Shown: positions 45,334 to 53,648 of the stretch, in pieces
Layout of the letters: every line of letters starts with the position of its first letter
How positions within the stretch are numbered: the stretch's first letter is position 1
Source: Candidatus Obscuribacterales bacterium
GTDB lineage: Bacteria > Cyanobacteriota > Vampirovibrionia > Obscuribacterales > Obscuribacteraceae
NCBI GenBank assembly: GCA_019750335.1
Contig: JAIEOQ010000008.1
Location: 1-64,000, forward strand
Direction of reading: 5' to 3'
Length of the DNA: 64,000 nucleotides
Translations under genes and position numbers: made by a program
The notes under the pieces: generated by a model
Database searches by the model: none
Seen by the model: the letters and a program-made list of their open reading frames with translations, nothing else
Told to the model about the DNA's origin: nothing

Positions 45334-47238
45334 TTGAACGAACTTTCCAAGCGACGAGCCGGTAATTGGCTTTATAAAGTAGGTTGGCTAAGACTGCTAC
45401 AGATTGTCTTGGATGCATTCTTAGTGGCATTCGGGCTTGCGGCCGCTTTCTTAATCCGCTTTGACGGCATTCCCGATGCTTTATATTTGCATCAATTTTT
45501 CGTGCTTTTTCCAGTATTCATCGGCTTACGTTTAATCGCTAACTGGATTTGTGGCGTCTATAACCGTCTTTGGCGTTATACAGGTCTGGCGGAAGTTGTA
45601 GAACTGTCTGTCGCCACTTTAAGCGTAACAACAATTGTTTTAGCTGCCCGTGTTCTCAATTTATTGGACATCGGCAAACACCAACTTTCTTACGGCATTA
45701 TACTGACCGAGCCAGTTTTGACCTTTTTACTTTTAGTGTCCATACGTGTACTGCGCCGTATGCAAACCGAGAGTCAACAAAGAAGACATTGGCGACAACC
45801 GGTTCGTAAACGCGCTTTGGTAGTCGGCGCTGGTGATGCCGGACAAATGGTCGCCAAAGAGCTATCGAATCGGCTTGATCTTGGTGTCGACGTAATTGGC
45901 TTTGTCGATGACGATCCGCTTAAAGTCAGAAAAAAAATCGGGCATTTAAACGTATTCGGCACCAGCAAAGATCTGCTCAAATTCATCGAGAATCTTTTTG
46001 TCGATCAAGTAATTATTGCTATTCCTTCCGCTCCACCAGCCGAAATCCGTCGCATCGTCGACATCTGCCGTACGGCGGAAGTTGAAACACAAATTCTACC
46101 CGGACTTTTTGAGTTAATTGACGGTCGCGTCAGCATCAGCCAACTGCGACAAGTCTCAATTGAAGATTTATTAGGGCGCGATCCAATTCAATTGGACACC
46201 AATGCCATCGCTCACTATATTGAAGGCAAGCGCGTTTTGATTACTGGCGCCGGCGGTTCCATCGGCAGCGAGCTTTGCCGTCAGGTGATGAATTTTCAAC
46301 CAAGCGAAATGTTGCTTTTAGGTCGGGGTGAGAATTCGATTTTCAGCATTCTCGAAGAATTAAAACGCCGTCCGGAGCCGGTCAAGCTCACAGCAATCAT
46401 CGCCGACATTCGCGATTACGATCGTCTTTACCATATATTTGAAACGCTGCGACCGGAGGTTGTTTTCCACGCCGCCGCCCATAAACATGTTCCACTGATG
46501 GAAAATAACGTTAGCGAAGCAATTAAAAACAATATTGGTGGCACGCGCAATTTAGCCCATTTATCCGATCAGTTCGCCGTAAAAAATTTCGTTTTAGTTT
46601 CAACAGATAAAGCAGTCAATCCCACCTCGGTTATGGGAGCCAGCAAGCGTGTAGCCGAACTAATTGTTCAAGATATCGCTTCTCAATCGCAAACTAAGTT
46701 TGGTGCCGTACGCTTCGGCAATGTTCTAGCTAGTCGTGGTTCTGTCATACCGATTTGGCGAAAACAAATAGAGTTAGGCGGCCCGCTTACCGTAACTCAT
46801 CCGGATGCCACTCGTTACTTCATGCTCATTCCGGAAGCCGCTCAATTGATCATTCAAGCCGGAGCGCTCGGGGCAAACGGCGACATCTTTGTCTTAGATA
46901 TGGGCAAACCAATAAAAATCCAAGATCTGGCTCACGATTTGATTCGTCTTTCCGGGCTACGTCCTGGCGAAGACATCGAAATCAAATATATCGGTCTGCG
47001 CCCTGGCGAGAAGCTTTACGAAGAACTTCTCACCGCCGAAGAAGGATTGACCGCTACCACATTCAAAAAAATCTTTGTCGGACATCCGCAAAGAATCGAC
47101 AGCAAAATGCTCAGCTATGAGTTAAAACAGCTATTCGACGCTGCTCTGAAAGAAGACTCAGCCAAAATCCGGCTCGGTCTGGAAAAACTTGTCGGTTGCG
47201 ATCTGGAACGCTTTCAATACTCAAACAATATTGAATAA
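45334..47238 (+). CDS. CapD/FlaA1-like nucleoside-diphosphate-sugar 4,6-dehydratase (membrane type)
   Basis: 634 residues, TTG start. Four N-terminal membrane helices (about 20-140), a first Rossmann domain with RALVVGAGDAGQMVAKEL near residue 163 and a second with RVLITGAGGSIGSELCRQ near 305. The active-site string STDKAVNPTSVMGASKR has Met in place of Tyr, as is usual in the WbpM/PglF/FlaA1 family. The family makes UDP-4-keto-6-deoxy-GlcNAc-type sugars for N-acetylfucosamine, bacillosamine and similar. It supplies a deoxy-sugar precursor to the polysaccharide. Its stop abuts the HtrA stop with no space. Confidence 0.93.
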   Translation: MNELSKRRAGNWLYKVGWLRLLQIVLDAFLVAFGLAAAFLIRFDGIPDALYLHQFFVLFPVFIGLRLIANWICGVYNRLWRYTGLAEVVELSVATLSVTTIVLAARVLNLLDIGKHQLSYGIILTEPVLTFLLLVSIRVLRRMQTESQQRRHWRQPVRKRALVVGAGDAGQMVAKELSNRLDLGVDVIGFVDDDPLKVRKKIGHLNVFGTSKDLLKFIENLFVDQVIIAIPSAPPAEIRRIVDICRTAEVETQILPGLFELIDGRVSISQLRQVSIEDLLGRDPIQLDTNAIAHYIEGKRVLITGAGGSIGSELCRQVMNFQPSEMLLLGRGENSIFSILEELKRRPEPVKLTAIIADIRDYDRLYHIFETLRPEVVFHAAAHKHVPLMENNVSEAIKNNIGGTRNLAHLSDQFAVKNFVLVSTDKAVNPTSVMGASKRVAELIVQDIASQSQTKFGAVRFGNVLASRGSVIPIWRKQIELGGPLTVTHPDATRYFMLIPEAAQLIIQAGALGANGDIFVLDMGKPIKIQDLAHDLIRLSGLRPGEDIEIKYIGLRPGEKLYEELLTAEEGLTATTFKKIFVGHPQRIDSKMLSYELKQLFDAALKEDSAKIRLGLEKLVGCDLERFQYSNNIE

Positions 47239-48399
47239 CTAGCGTACAGGCGAGCGCAAGCGCGGATTTACCGTCTCCGGATAGGTACCGATGCTCACCG
47301 CCACAGCTTGCGAAGCGTGATCACGCAATACCAGAAAGTTGAGCGCTTCTCCTACTTTACGCCCCTGAACAAGCTCCTTGATCATCTTTGGCGTATCAAC
47401 ATCCTTGCCTTCGATTTTTGTAATCACATCGTTTACTTTCAAACCGGCAGCTTGCCCCGGACTACCTTGCACAAATCCTGAGATCATCACGCCCTTAGTG
47501 TCGGCAGGAATTCCCAAACTTTTAATTGTTACATCATCCAACTCTTTCATAACGATTCCCAACCACGGTCTTGAGATTTTGCCATTAGCAATTAACTCAT
47601 CGACTACGCTTTTAGCAATATCTACCGGAATTGAAAAACCGATGTTTTGCGCATCACGACGGATGGCGGTATTGACTCCAACAACTTCGCCTTTCAAGCT
47701 TAAGAGCGGTCCGCCGGAGTTGCCAGGGTTAATAGCCGCATCGGTTTGAATAAAATTGATGTTGCCATTGACGTCGGTTACTGTTCGCCCGACAGCCGAG
47801 ATAATCCCCAAAGTCACCGTATGATCGTAACCTAAAGGGCTACCGATAGCGATGGCAAATTCACCGGGACGAAGCCCTTTGGAAGAGCCCATCTGCAAAG
47901 TCGGCAACTTTTTAGCATCAATTTTCAAAACAGCCAGATCCGAAAAATAATCGACTCCAACCACTTTGCTGTCAAAAGCCCTTCCGTCGTTCAAGGTGAC
48001 TTTAATGTTGGTTTGATCTTTAACCGCATGTGCGTTGGTGACGATATAACCATCCGGACGGACAATGAAACCAGATGCGGTATCATGCTTTTCCTGATAA
48101 GCTTCCGGCGCTCCGCTTCCGTTTTGCAAGCCCCCAAGCTGTTCTGGCGTTATTTTTTTACCGTTAAAAAAGAATTCGAGATTGCCTGTCGGCAGCCCTG
48201 AAAACGGAAACCGGGCCAAAGGAATCCGGCGGCTCATTTCAATGTTAACCACAGCCGGTGCTGCAGATTCCGCTATATCCGCAATTGAAGTACCGGAGAA
48301 TGGAGTAACGAGTGCCGGCTGTAGATCAGCTGCCTTGGCAGTACTTGAGTAAAAGCTCAAAATAACCGCGGCCAGAAGTTTGAATTGTTGCTTGCCCAT
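47239..48399 (-). CDS. HtrA/Deg-type periplasmic serine protease with one PDZ domain
   Basis: 386 residues with an export signal ending near STAKAADL. The catalytic triad is visible: His in VTNAHAVKD, Asp in FSDLAVLKIDAKK and Ser in NPGNSGGPLL. One PDZ domain covers about residues 280-375 (SGFVQGSPGQAAGLKVNDVI, then VQGRKVGEALNF). Like cyanobacterial Deg proteases it has a single PDZ. Its role is envelope protein quality control. Last gene of guaB3-GT-htrA, 5 bases after the glycosyltransferase. Confidence 0.95.
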   Translation of the reverse strand: MGKQQFKLLAAVILSFYSSTAKAADLQPALVTPFSGTSIADIAESAAPAVVNIEMSRRIPLARFPFSGLPTGNLEFFFNGKKITPEQLGGLQNGSGAPEAYQEKHDTASGFIVRPDGYIVTNAHAVKDQTNIKVTLNDGRAFDSKVVGVDYFSDLAVLKIDAKKLPTLQMGSSKGLRPGEFAIAIGSPLGYDHTVTLGIISAVGRTVTDVNGNINFIQTDAAINPGNSGGPLLSLKGEVVGVNTAIRRDAQNIGFSIPVDIAKSVVDELIANGKISRPWLGIVMKELDDVTIKSLGIPADTKGVMISGFVQGSPGQAAGLKVNDVITKIEGKDVDTPKMIKELVQGRKVGEALNFLVLRDHASQAVAVSIGTYPETVNPRLRSPVR

Positions 48400-48404
48400 A
48401 TTTT

Positions 48405-49544
48405 CTAGCTTTCCTTATGACAAATGCTTTTAAATAATGCAAGATATTGCTTGCTTATATTTTCGCGCGCATACTGATTGGCAATCAATTTTCCCTTTTC
48501 AGAAAACGTCTTGCGCAAGGCTTCATCCGCTCTCAATCGTTCCATTAACATAGCTAACTCAGCCTCATCCTCGTTCTCAAAACTCAAACTATTTCCTTGA
48601 GTAACTTCAGGTAAAGCTCCGCGTCGAGAAACAATCAGCGGTTTTTGCGCCGCCATTAATTCGACGGCTACCACACCCATAGGTTCCTCCCACAAGGATG
48701 GTATTACGAATATTTCAACACTACTAATCAAAGTGGATAATGAAGAACCCGCTTGCACGCCGCAAAAATCAACTAATTCAGCAACGTCAAGTTGAGAGCA
48801 TAGCTCTTGCAAATGTTTCTGGGCCGGACCGCCGCCGATAATCAAAAGCTTACCGTGCTCTTCTTTACCGCATAATCTGTCTTTTTTGATCAGTTGAGCA
48901 AAAGCTTTAATCAACGTATCCACACCTTTTTCACCGACCAGTCGGCCAACATAACCAAAAACATAGTTCTTGCTTTGTTTGTTTGCAGCAACAAAATTTG
49001 AGAGCTGGACTGGATTATAGATCACTTGTTGGTTAGGTAATTTTTGGCAGAGCGCCATATGCTGGCTAATTGCTACATTACATTCGGACAATAACGCCGC
49101 CAACCACCGAAGCTGAAGCTTGACCATATTAGCCAACAGGCGAAGTGGACCTCGCTTGGCAGCGGCATCTTTTAGCTTCCGCAAAATCGATCGCCGGTCA
49201 CGTGAATCAAACCAGGTGCTGCCATCGGGAAATATGAAGCGATAAGTGGCATGGGTCCAAACAAACGGTTTGCCGCAAAGTTTAGCTAACAAAAAACTTT
49301 TGAAATATGTGCCGTTGCAGTAAACGAGATCGCAATCTTTAGCCAAAGTAAAAAGTTGCCGCCAACTTAGCCTCCGAAAAATTTTGTACGGAGCATTTAT
49401 CTCCGGCTTACCGTCAAGCTCAGTTTCGGTAACTAAAGTGACGGTACAACCGGCTTCGGTTAATCCCTGGCAAAGCTCTCGACTGACCGATTCGATCCCT
49501 CCGACTGAGGGCCAAAAAACTTCGGAATAGACCAAAAGCTTCAA
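48405..49544 (-). CDS. GT4-type glycosyltransferase
   Basis: 379 residues, TTG start one base after the guaB3 stop. N-terminus KLLVYSEVFWPSVGGIESVS is the canonical GT4 start. Donor motifs: FGYVGRLVGEKGVDTLIKAF near residue 195 and IPSLWEEPMGVVAVELMAAQKP near 290 (E-x7-E type). Donor unknown. Its place between guaB3 and an HtrA protease is unusual; it may belong to the polysaccharide locus, whose right edge it would mark. Confidence 0.92.
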   Translation of the reverse strand: MKLLVYSEVFWPSVGGIESVSRELCQGLTEAGCTVTLVTETELDGKPEINAPYKIFRRLSWRQLFTLAKDCDLVYCNGTYFKSFLLAKLCGKPFVWTHATYRFIFPDGSTWFDSRDRRSILRKLKDAAAKRGPLRLLANMVKLQLRWLAALLSECNVAISQHMALCQKLPNQQVIYNPVQLSNFVAANKQSKNYVFGYVGRLVGEKGVDTLIKAFAQLIKKDRLCGKEEHGKLLIIGGGPAQKHLQELCSQLDVAELVDFCGVQAGSSLSTLISSVEIFVIPSLWEEPMGVVAVELMAAQKPLIVSRRGALPEVTQGNSLSFENEDEAELAMLMERLRADEALRKTFSEKGKLIANQYARENISKQYLALFKSICHKES

Positions 49545-49545
49545 A

Positions 49546-50745
49546 TTAGCGCCTGCCCATCCCTAACTCTTGCGCATGCTGAAAGACTTTCCCTTCAGTC
49601 AATATGGATGGGGCAATCACAACTTCCACTTGCTGCATCTCTTGAATCGTCGCTGCACCCAATGTCGACATACTTGTTTTTAAAGCACCGATCAGATTTT
49701 GAGAACCATCATCAACTTGCGCCGGTCCCATAACTACTTGCTCAAGTGTAACCGACTGTCCAACTTTAATTCGTGTGCCGCGAGGTAAAACCGGACTTGG
49801 CGTAGCCATTCCCCAGTGATAGCCCTGCCCCGGCGCATCTTTAGCTCGCGCAAAAGGTGAACCGATCATTACCGCATCAGCACCGCAAGCGATTGCTTTG
49901 CAAATATCTCCACCGACAGCCATGCCACCATCAGCGATGATTGATACTGTTCTGCCCGTGCGCGCTTCATAAGCTTGCTTAGCAGCGGCACAATCAGCAA
50001 TAGCCGTAGCCATCGGCAAACCGATTCCCAGTACGCTGCGCGAAGTGCAAGCGGCTCCCGGACCAACCCCAACCAAAATTCCGGCCACACCTGTTTCTAA
50101 AAGACGGTAAGCAGCATCATAAGTAACACAGTTGCCGACAATAACCGGTACGCCAATTTCGGCAACAAAGGCTTTTAAGTCAAGCTGTGTATTGCCGGCA
50201 GCCGTACGGTGCTCAATTCCTGTAACAGTAGATTGAACAACAAGAATATCCAAGCCGGCGGCAACGGCGATTTTACCGTATTGACGCGCCATGTTCGGAG
50301 TTACCGAAGCAGCAGCGAGAACTCCTTGCGCTTTAATCTCTTTGACTCGCTTAGCGATAAGCTCATCTTTAACCGGTTCGGAATACAGTTTTTGCATTAA
50401 TTCAACAAACTGCTCTTTATCGCAAGAAGCAATTTGAGCGAGAGCTTCTGTTGGATTGGCATAACGTGTTTGCACGCCTTGTAAATTAAGCACGGCCAAA
50501 CCGCCTAATTTACCCAAACGTCCGGCAACAGCAACATCAACAACGCCATCCATAGCTGAAGCTAAAAGAGGCAAAGCTAATTTATGTCCACCAATGCTGA
50601 CACTGACGTCGCACAACTCGTAATCCAAAGTCAAAGAACCGGGCACCAAAGCAATTTCATCAAAACCGTAAGCCCGGCGTGTCGGCTTACCCCGACCGAT
50701 AAACTGATCTGTTGTGCTACTTTCAACCTTGGGAGCTGTCTGCAT
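49546..50745 (-). CDS. guaB3: GuaB3-type IMP dehydrogenase-related protein
   Basis: 399 residues from the ATG at 50745; the ATG at 50760 is less likely because GGAGG lies 8 bases before 50745 and the -10 at 50771-50779 would leave 50760 a leader of 3 bases. The (beta/alpha)8 barrel has DEIALVPGS at the N-terminus, VGVGPGAACTSRSVLG (the active-site loop) near 220, and IIADGGMAVGGDI near 257. The family lacks CBS domains. GuaB3 is widespread in Actinobacteria and Cyanobacteria and acts in purine metabolism, in some cases as a GMP reductase. Exact reaction here is not certain. Confidence 0.92.
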   Translation of the reverse strand: MQTAPKVESSTTDQFIGRGKPTRRAYGFDEIALVPGSLTLDYELCDVSVSIGGHKLALPLLASAMDGVVDVAVAGRLGKLGGLAVLNLQGVQTRYANPTEALAQIASCDKEQFVELMQKLYSEPVKDELIAKRVKEIKAQGVLAAASVTPNMARQYGKIAVAAGLDILVVQSTVTGIEHRTAAGNTQLDLKAFVAEIGVPVIVGNCVTYDAAYRLLETGVAGILVGVGPGAACTSRSVLGIGLPMATAIADCAAAKQAYEARTGRTVSIIADGGMAVGGDICKAIACGADAVMIGSPFARAKDAPGQGYHWGMATPSPVLPRGTRIKVGQSVTLEQVVMGPAQVDDGSQNLIGALKTSMSTLGAATIQEMQQVEVVIAPSILTEGKVFQHAQELGMGRR

Positions 50746-50770
50746 TGCATGAACCTCCATACTTTAGCCT

Positions 50771-50779
50771 ATATTAGCA
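50771..50779 (-). promoter_or_regulatory. Extended -10 (TGC TAATAT) for guaB3
   Basis: Minus-strand TGC TAATAT, identical to the element before the CapD-like gene. Predicted start near 50764 supports the downstream ATG (50745) as the real start codon. Confidence 0.55.
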
Positions 50780-50812
50780 CTAGGCGATCTGGAAAGTTTC
50801 AGACGAATTCTT

Positions 50813-50829
50813 TAGACTGATAGAGTCTA
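50813..50829. promoter_or_regulatory. Inverted repeat overlapping a -10 of the YkgJ-like gene
   Basis: TAGACT-GATAG-AGTCTA, a perfect 6-base inverted repeat with a 5-base centre. It covers the string TGA TAGAGT, an extended -10 for the GTG at 50844. A repressor site or a small hairpin are both possible. Confidence 0.3.
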
Positions 50830-50843
50830 GCCGGCAAAGTCAA

Positions 50844-52040
50844 GTGAACGCAAACAATCTGCATATTCCTACCGTTATTAATTACCAGTGCACCGGCTGC
50901 GGCACCTGTTGCGGCGGCTGGGCCGTACCCTTGACCCCGGAAGATCATAAGCGAATTGCCGATGTAAATTGGTGGCAACTGAATCCGCAATATCAAGGAC
51001 AAAAACTTTTTCGCCAGCTTAAAAAGTTTGAGCAGCTAAATACGCCTTACAGTCACAAGATTATTTCAGATGATGGCACCTGCCCTTTTTTAGTAGACAA
51101 ACTTTGTTATATCCATAGTCAAAAAGGCGCCGAATTCAAGCCTTCGATCTGCCAGCTTTTTCCTTATTGTTTCACTGACACCCCATCCGGAACATATGCC
51201 ACCGTAAGCTTTGTCAGCATCGGCGCCTTGCATAATGCCGGTCAACCGCTAAGCGAACAAAAAACAGTATTAGAACAAAAGCTTGCCGAGTTCAGACGTT
51301 TATTTCCGGACTATAAACCTGATTGGTCCAAAATAGTCCTATCGGCACAACAACCGATCAGCTGGGATGAATATTTAAAACATGAAGAAGAGCTTTTTAG
51401 TCGTTTAAACAATCAATCCTTATCTTTAAAAGAACGTCTGCAAAACTGTTGCGATTATTTGGCCGCTCAAGTGGAAGCTAGAAGCCAGGTCAGCTCCGAT
51501 GCCAGTACTCGCCGCTTGAACTTAAACAAACTGGACAAACATCTGTTATCCACCTTCCATAAGATGTATCTGCCTTCTAAACCACAAAGAAGCAGCGAAA
51601 AGGACTTTCATACTTACCGTTTTTGGTTCGGCACTATTTTCAACGCCAGCACCGTATTTGAAATCAACAATCAATACTATGCAATCGATCAACTTCGCGA
51701 AATACCTTTTCCCGAAAACAAAGAGATCGATGACATGCTTTATCGCTACGTCTTTTCGCATATTTTCGGCAAAAAATATTTTGGCGCCGGCTTCGGCGGA
51801 CTCAGCCTGGTCACCGGCTTCCATCATTTAATAATGATTGTTTCTCTTGCTCGTCTTCATGCGCGAGGCTTAGCTTTAAGCAGACAAGCGAAGAGCCCGG
51901 ACTTAAGCGATATGACCTTTACTTTACGCAAATTAGAGACTCAACTGGGCGAGACTAAACTTGGTCCATCAGCCGCCAGCAGCTTGGAATTGCTGCTCCA
52001 ATCTTCAAGCCGAGCCCAGCGCCTTCTCGCTAATTCATAA
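50844..52040 (+). CDS. YkgJ-family cysteine-cluster protein, long form
   Basis: 398 residues, GTG start. Residues 12-30 hold the cluster YQCTGCGTCCGGWAVPLT (CxxCxxCC), followed by CPFLVDKLCYIHSQ and KPSICQLFPYC near 75-105, the arrangement of the YkgJ zinc/iron-chelating domain. These proteins bind Fe or Zn and their biochemistry is mostly unknown. The remaining 280 residues are an unassigned extension with a long helical middle and the string GKKYFGAGFGGLSLVTGFHHL. A single gene between guaB3 and the pilin-like gene. Confidence 0.85.
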   Translation: MNANNLHIPTVINYQCTGCGTCCGGWAVPLTPEDHKRIADVNWWQLNPQYQGQKLFRQLKKFEQLNTPYSHKIISDDGTCPFLVDKLCYIHSQKGAEFKPSICQLFPYCFTDTPSGTYATVSFVSIGALHNAGQPLSEQKTVLEQKLAEFRRLFPDYKPDWSKIVLSAQQPISWDEYLKHEEELFSRLNNQSLSLKERLQNCCDYLAAQVEARSQVSSDASTRRLNLNKLDKHLLSTFHKMYLPSKPQRSSEKDFHTYRFWFGTIFNASTVFEINNQYYAIDQLREIPFPENKEIDDMLYRYVFSHIFGKKYFGAGFGGLSLVTGFHHLIMIVSLARLHARGLALSRQAKSPDLSDMTFTLRKLETQLGETKLGPSAASSLELLLQSSSRAQRLLANS

Positions 52041-52068
52041 AATTTGCTCGCCTTTTAATATTTCCCGC

Positions 52069-52097
52069 TTGACTTCGGTCGGGTTTGGGAATACTCT
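52069..52097 (+). promoter_or_regulatory. Sigma70-type promoter (TTGACT-17-TACTCT)
   Basis: -35 TTGACT (52069-52074), a 17-base spacer, -10 TACTCT (52092-52097), then a leader of about 65 bases ending in AGGGAGG, a near-perfect Shine-Dalgarno, 7 bases before the ATG at 52169. Strong translation is expected. Confidence 0.5.
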
Positions 52098-52168
52098 ATC
52101 TTCACGGTTGCTTCCACAACCTTATTTACTAAACAAATTGCTGAAATCGCTCGCAGGGAGGTTCTACT

Positions 52169-52690
52169 ATGCGCGTGTCACGCTTTAACACCATTTCTAA
52201 ATTGACCATGGCAGCCGGTGTGGCCGTAGCACTTTCCGCACCTGCTTTTGCACAAGATGCTTTCGATTCAACAGCAGCTACCGGACAATACAGCAACGAC
52301 AGCGGCTACCGTACCGGCAGCCAGTCCGACCTGAATATGGGCGGCAGCGCTATGGCTCCTGCTCTACAAGGTGCCACCAACGGTACAATCGGACCACAAG
52401 GCGGTGACGCTACCTTAATCAAAGGCGTCAACACTGCCGGCACCGTCCGTGTCAACAACTTAGCCAACCTTGAAGCTTTGCTCAACATCATCGCTAACGG
52501 TATGGAAATCCTCGGCATTGCCTGGGGCGGTCCGACCATGATCATGGGCTTCATGCACATGGCTGCCGGTACCCAAGACGCTATGAAGAGAGTCTTGTGG
52601 GGCGGCGCCGGTGTCACCGGTGGTCTTGCTACCCCTGGTTGCATCAACTGGCTCGTTGCTTCGGCTCGCGACGCCAATCTCTTCAGCTAA
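52169..52690 (+). CDS. Small secreted VirB2/TrbC pilin-like protein
   Basis: 173 residues. A signal peptide ends at SAPAFAQDA (cleavage near 28). A linker of about 65 residues rich in Gly, Ser, Thr and Asn follows. Two hydrophobic segments come next: about 101-133 (ALLNIIANGMEILGIAW...) and 143-165 (LWGGAGVTGGLATPGCINWL), in the size and order of a VirB2-type pilin, with one Cys. No other type IV secretion gene is in the window. A near-ideal promoter, Shine-Dalgarno and terminator mark it as a highly expressed one-gene unit. The function is not certain. Confidence 0.6.
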   Translation: MRVSRFNTISKLTMAAGVAVALSAPAFAQDAFDSTAATGQYSNDSGYRTGSQSDLNMGGSAMAPALQGATNGTIGPQGGDATLIKGVNTAGTVRVNNLANLEALLNIIANGMEILGIAWGGPTMIMGFMHMAAGTQDAMKRVLWGGAGVTGGLATPGCINWLVASARDANLFS

Positions 52691-52720
52691 ACGGTTTTCC
52701 CCCGCCAACGCCAACCAGAG

Positions 52721-52742
52721 ACCTCCCGCAAGGGGGGTTTTT
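52721..52742 (+). terminator. Rho-independent terminator
   Basis: Stem ACCTCCC (52721-52727) pairs with GGGGGGT (52732-52738), with a GCAA loop and a T run to 52742. It ends the pilin-like transcript. Confidence 0.9.
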
Positions 52743-52754
52743 GGTTTGGAGAGA

Positions 52755-52763
52755 TGCTAGTAT
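52755..52763 (+). promoter_or_regulatory. Extended -10 (TGC TAGTAT) for ThiF-like gene
   Basis: TGC then TAGTAT, 26 bases before the GTG at 52789, immediately after the terminator. Together they separate the ThiF-like gene from the pilin-like gene. Confidence 0.5.
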
Positions 52764-52788
52764 CTTGTTTTAGCTTTGAGCAGAAGCA

Positions 52789-53562
52789 GTGAAACAAAAA
52801 AAACAAAGTCTGACCGCAGAAGATAAAGAACGTTTTGCTCCGCAGCTTCTGCTGCCCGGCATGAACGAAGCACGACAGCTTAAGCTAAATAACGCCTCTG
52901 CTGTAATCATCGGGCTAACCCCGCCTGGACTGTCCTGCGCCATCAATCTAGCTCAAGCTGGTATCGGCAAACTTATTTTGCAAGATCACGCCTCGGTTCA
53001 ACCGGCGGATTTAAGCACTCACTTTTTATTTTCCGCTGCTGATGTCGGTGCAAAAAAGACTGATGCTCTACAAAACAAACTTTCCCAACTACACCCGTCA
53101 CTGGAAATAGAGATAAATTCGGATCAATTCAACGTTCATAATGCCGAAAAATTTTTGCTGACAGCAGATATCGCTGTTGAAGCTTTAGAGAATTGGCAGG
53201 ATAAACTTTTAGCCTCTGATAGTTGTATGCGCCTGTTAAAGCCGCTTATTCACTCAGGAATCATCGCCTACAGCTTTCATGTTTTTAGTATGATCCCGAG
53301 ACGATCGGCATGCTTACGTTGCGTGTTTGCTAAATTAGGCTTGGAGGATTTTCCGCCTTACGGTATTCAAAAAGGAATGCTCGGCGCAATCGCTAGCTTA
53401 GTCGGCTCTTTCCAGGCAGCCGAAGCGATTAAATTGATTACGCAGATTGGCACGATCTCGGGCAATCATCTTTTGCGATTTGACGTTTTGCGCAGCGAGT
53501 TCGACGACATGACCGAACTGACAAGCCGCAGCGATTGTCCGGACTGTGGGCGCCTCAACTAG
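52789..53562 (+). CDS. ThiF/MoeB/E1-like protein with degenerate ATP site
   Basis: 257 residues, GTG start. The E1/ThiF fold is suggested by SAVIIGLTPPGLSCAINLAQAGIGKLIL, FLFSAADVGAKKTDAL, and the C-terminal zinc cysteines in ACLRCVFAK and CPDCGR. But the ATP-binding GxGGxG is GLTPPG, the conserved NLQRQ arginine region is DLSTHFLF, and the DATDNF aspartate region is VEALENW. An ordinary adenylation reaction is therefore doubtful. Zn ligands are kept, so it may have a structural or binding role. Its promoter is separate. Confidence 0.7.
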   Translation: MKQKKQSLTAEDKERFAPQLLLPGMNEARQLKLNNASAVIIGLTPPGLSCAINLAQAGIGKLILQDHASVQPADLSTHFLFSAADVGAKKTDALQNKLSQLHPSLEIEINSDQFNVHNAEKFLLTADIAVEALENWQDKLLASDSCMRLLKPLIHSGIIAYSFHVFSMIPRRSACLRCVFAKLGLEDFPPYGIQKGMLGAIASLVGSFQAAEAIKLITQIGTISGNHLLRFDVLRSEFDDMTELTSRSDCPDCGRLN

Positions 53563-53648
53563 ATTTTGCCCTCCACTAAAAAGTCGCCCGGAAGAACGCT
53601 TGAGCTAATCGACAATAGCAAAGGTGCCGAAAAGATTCGCTTTCATAT

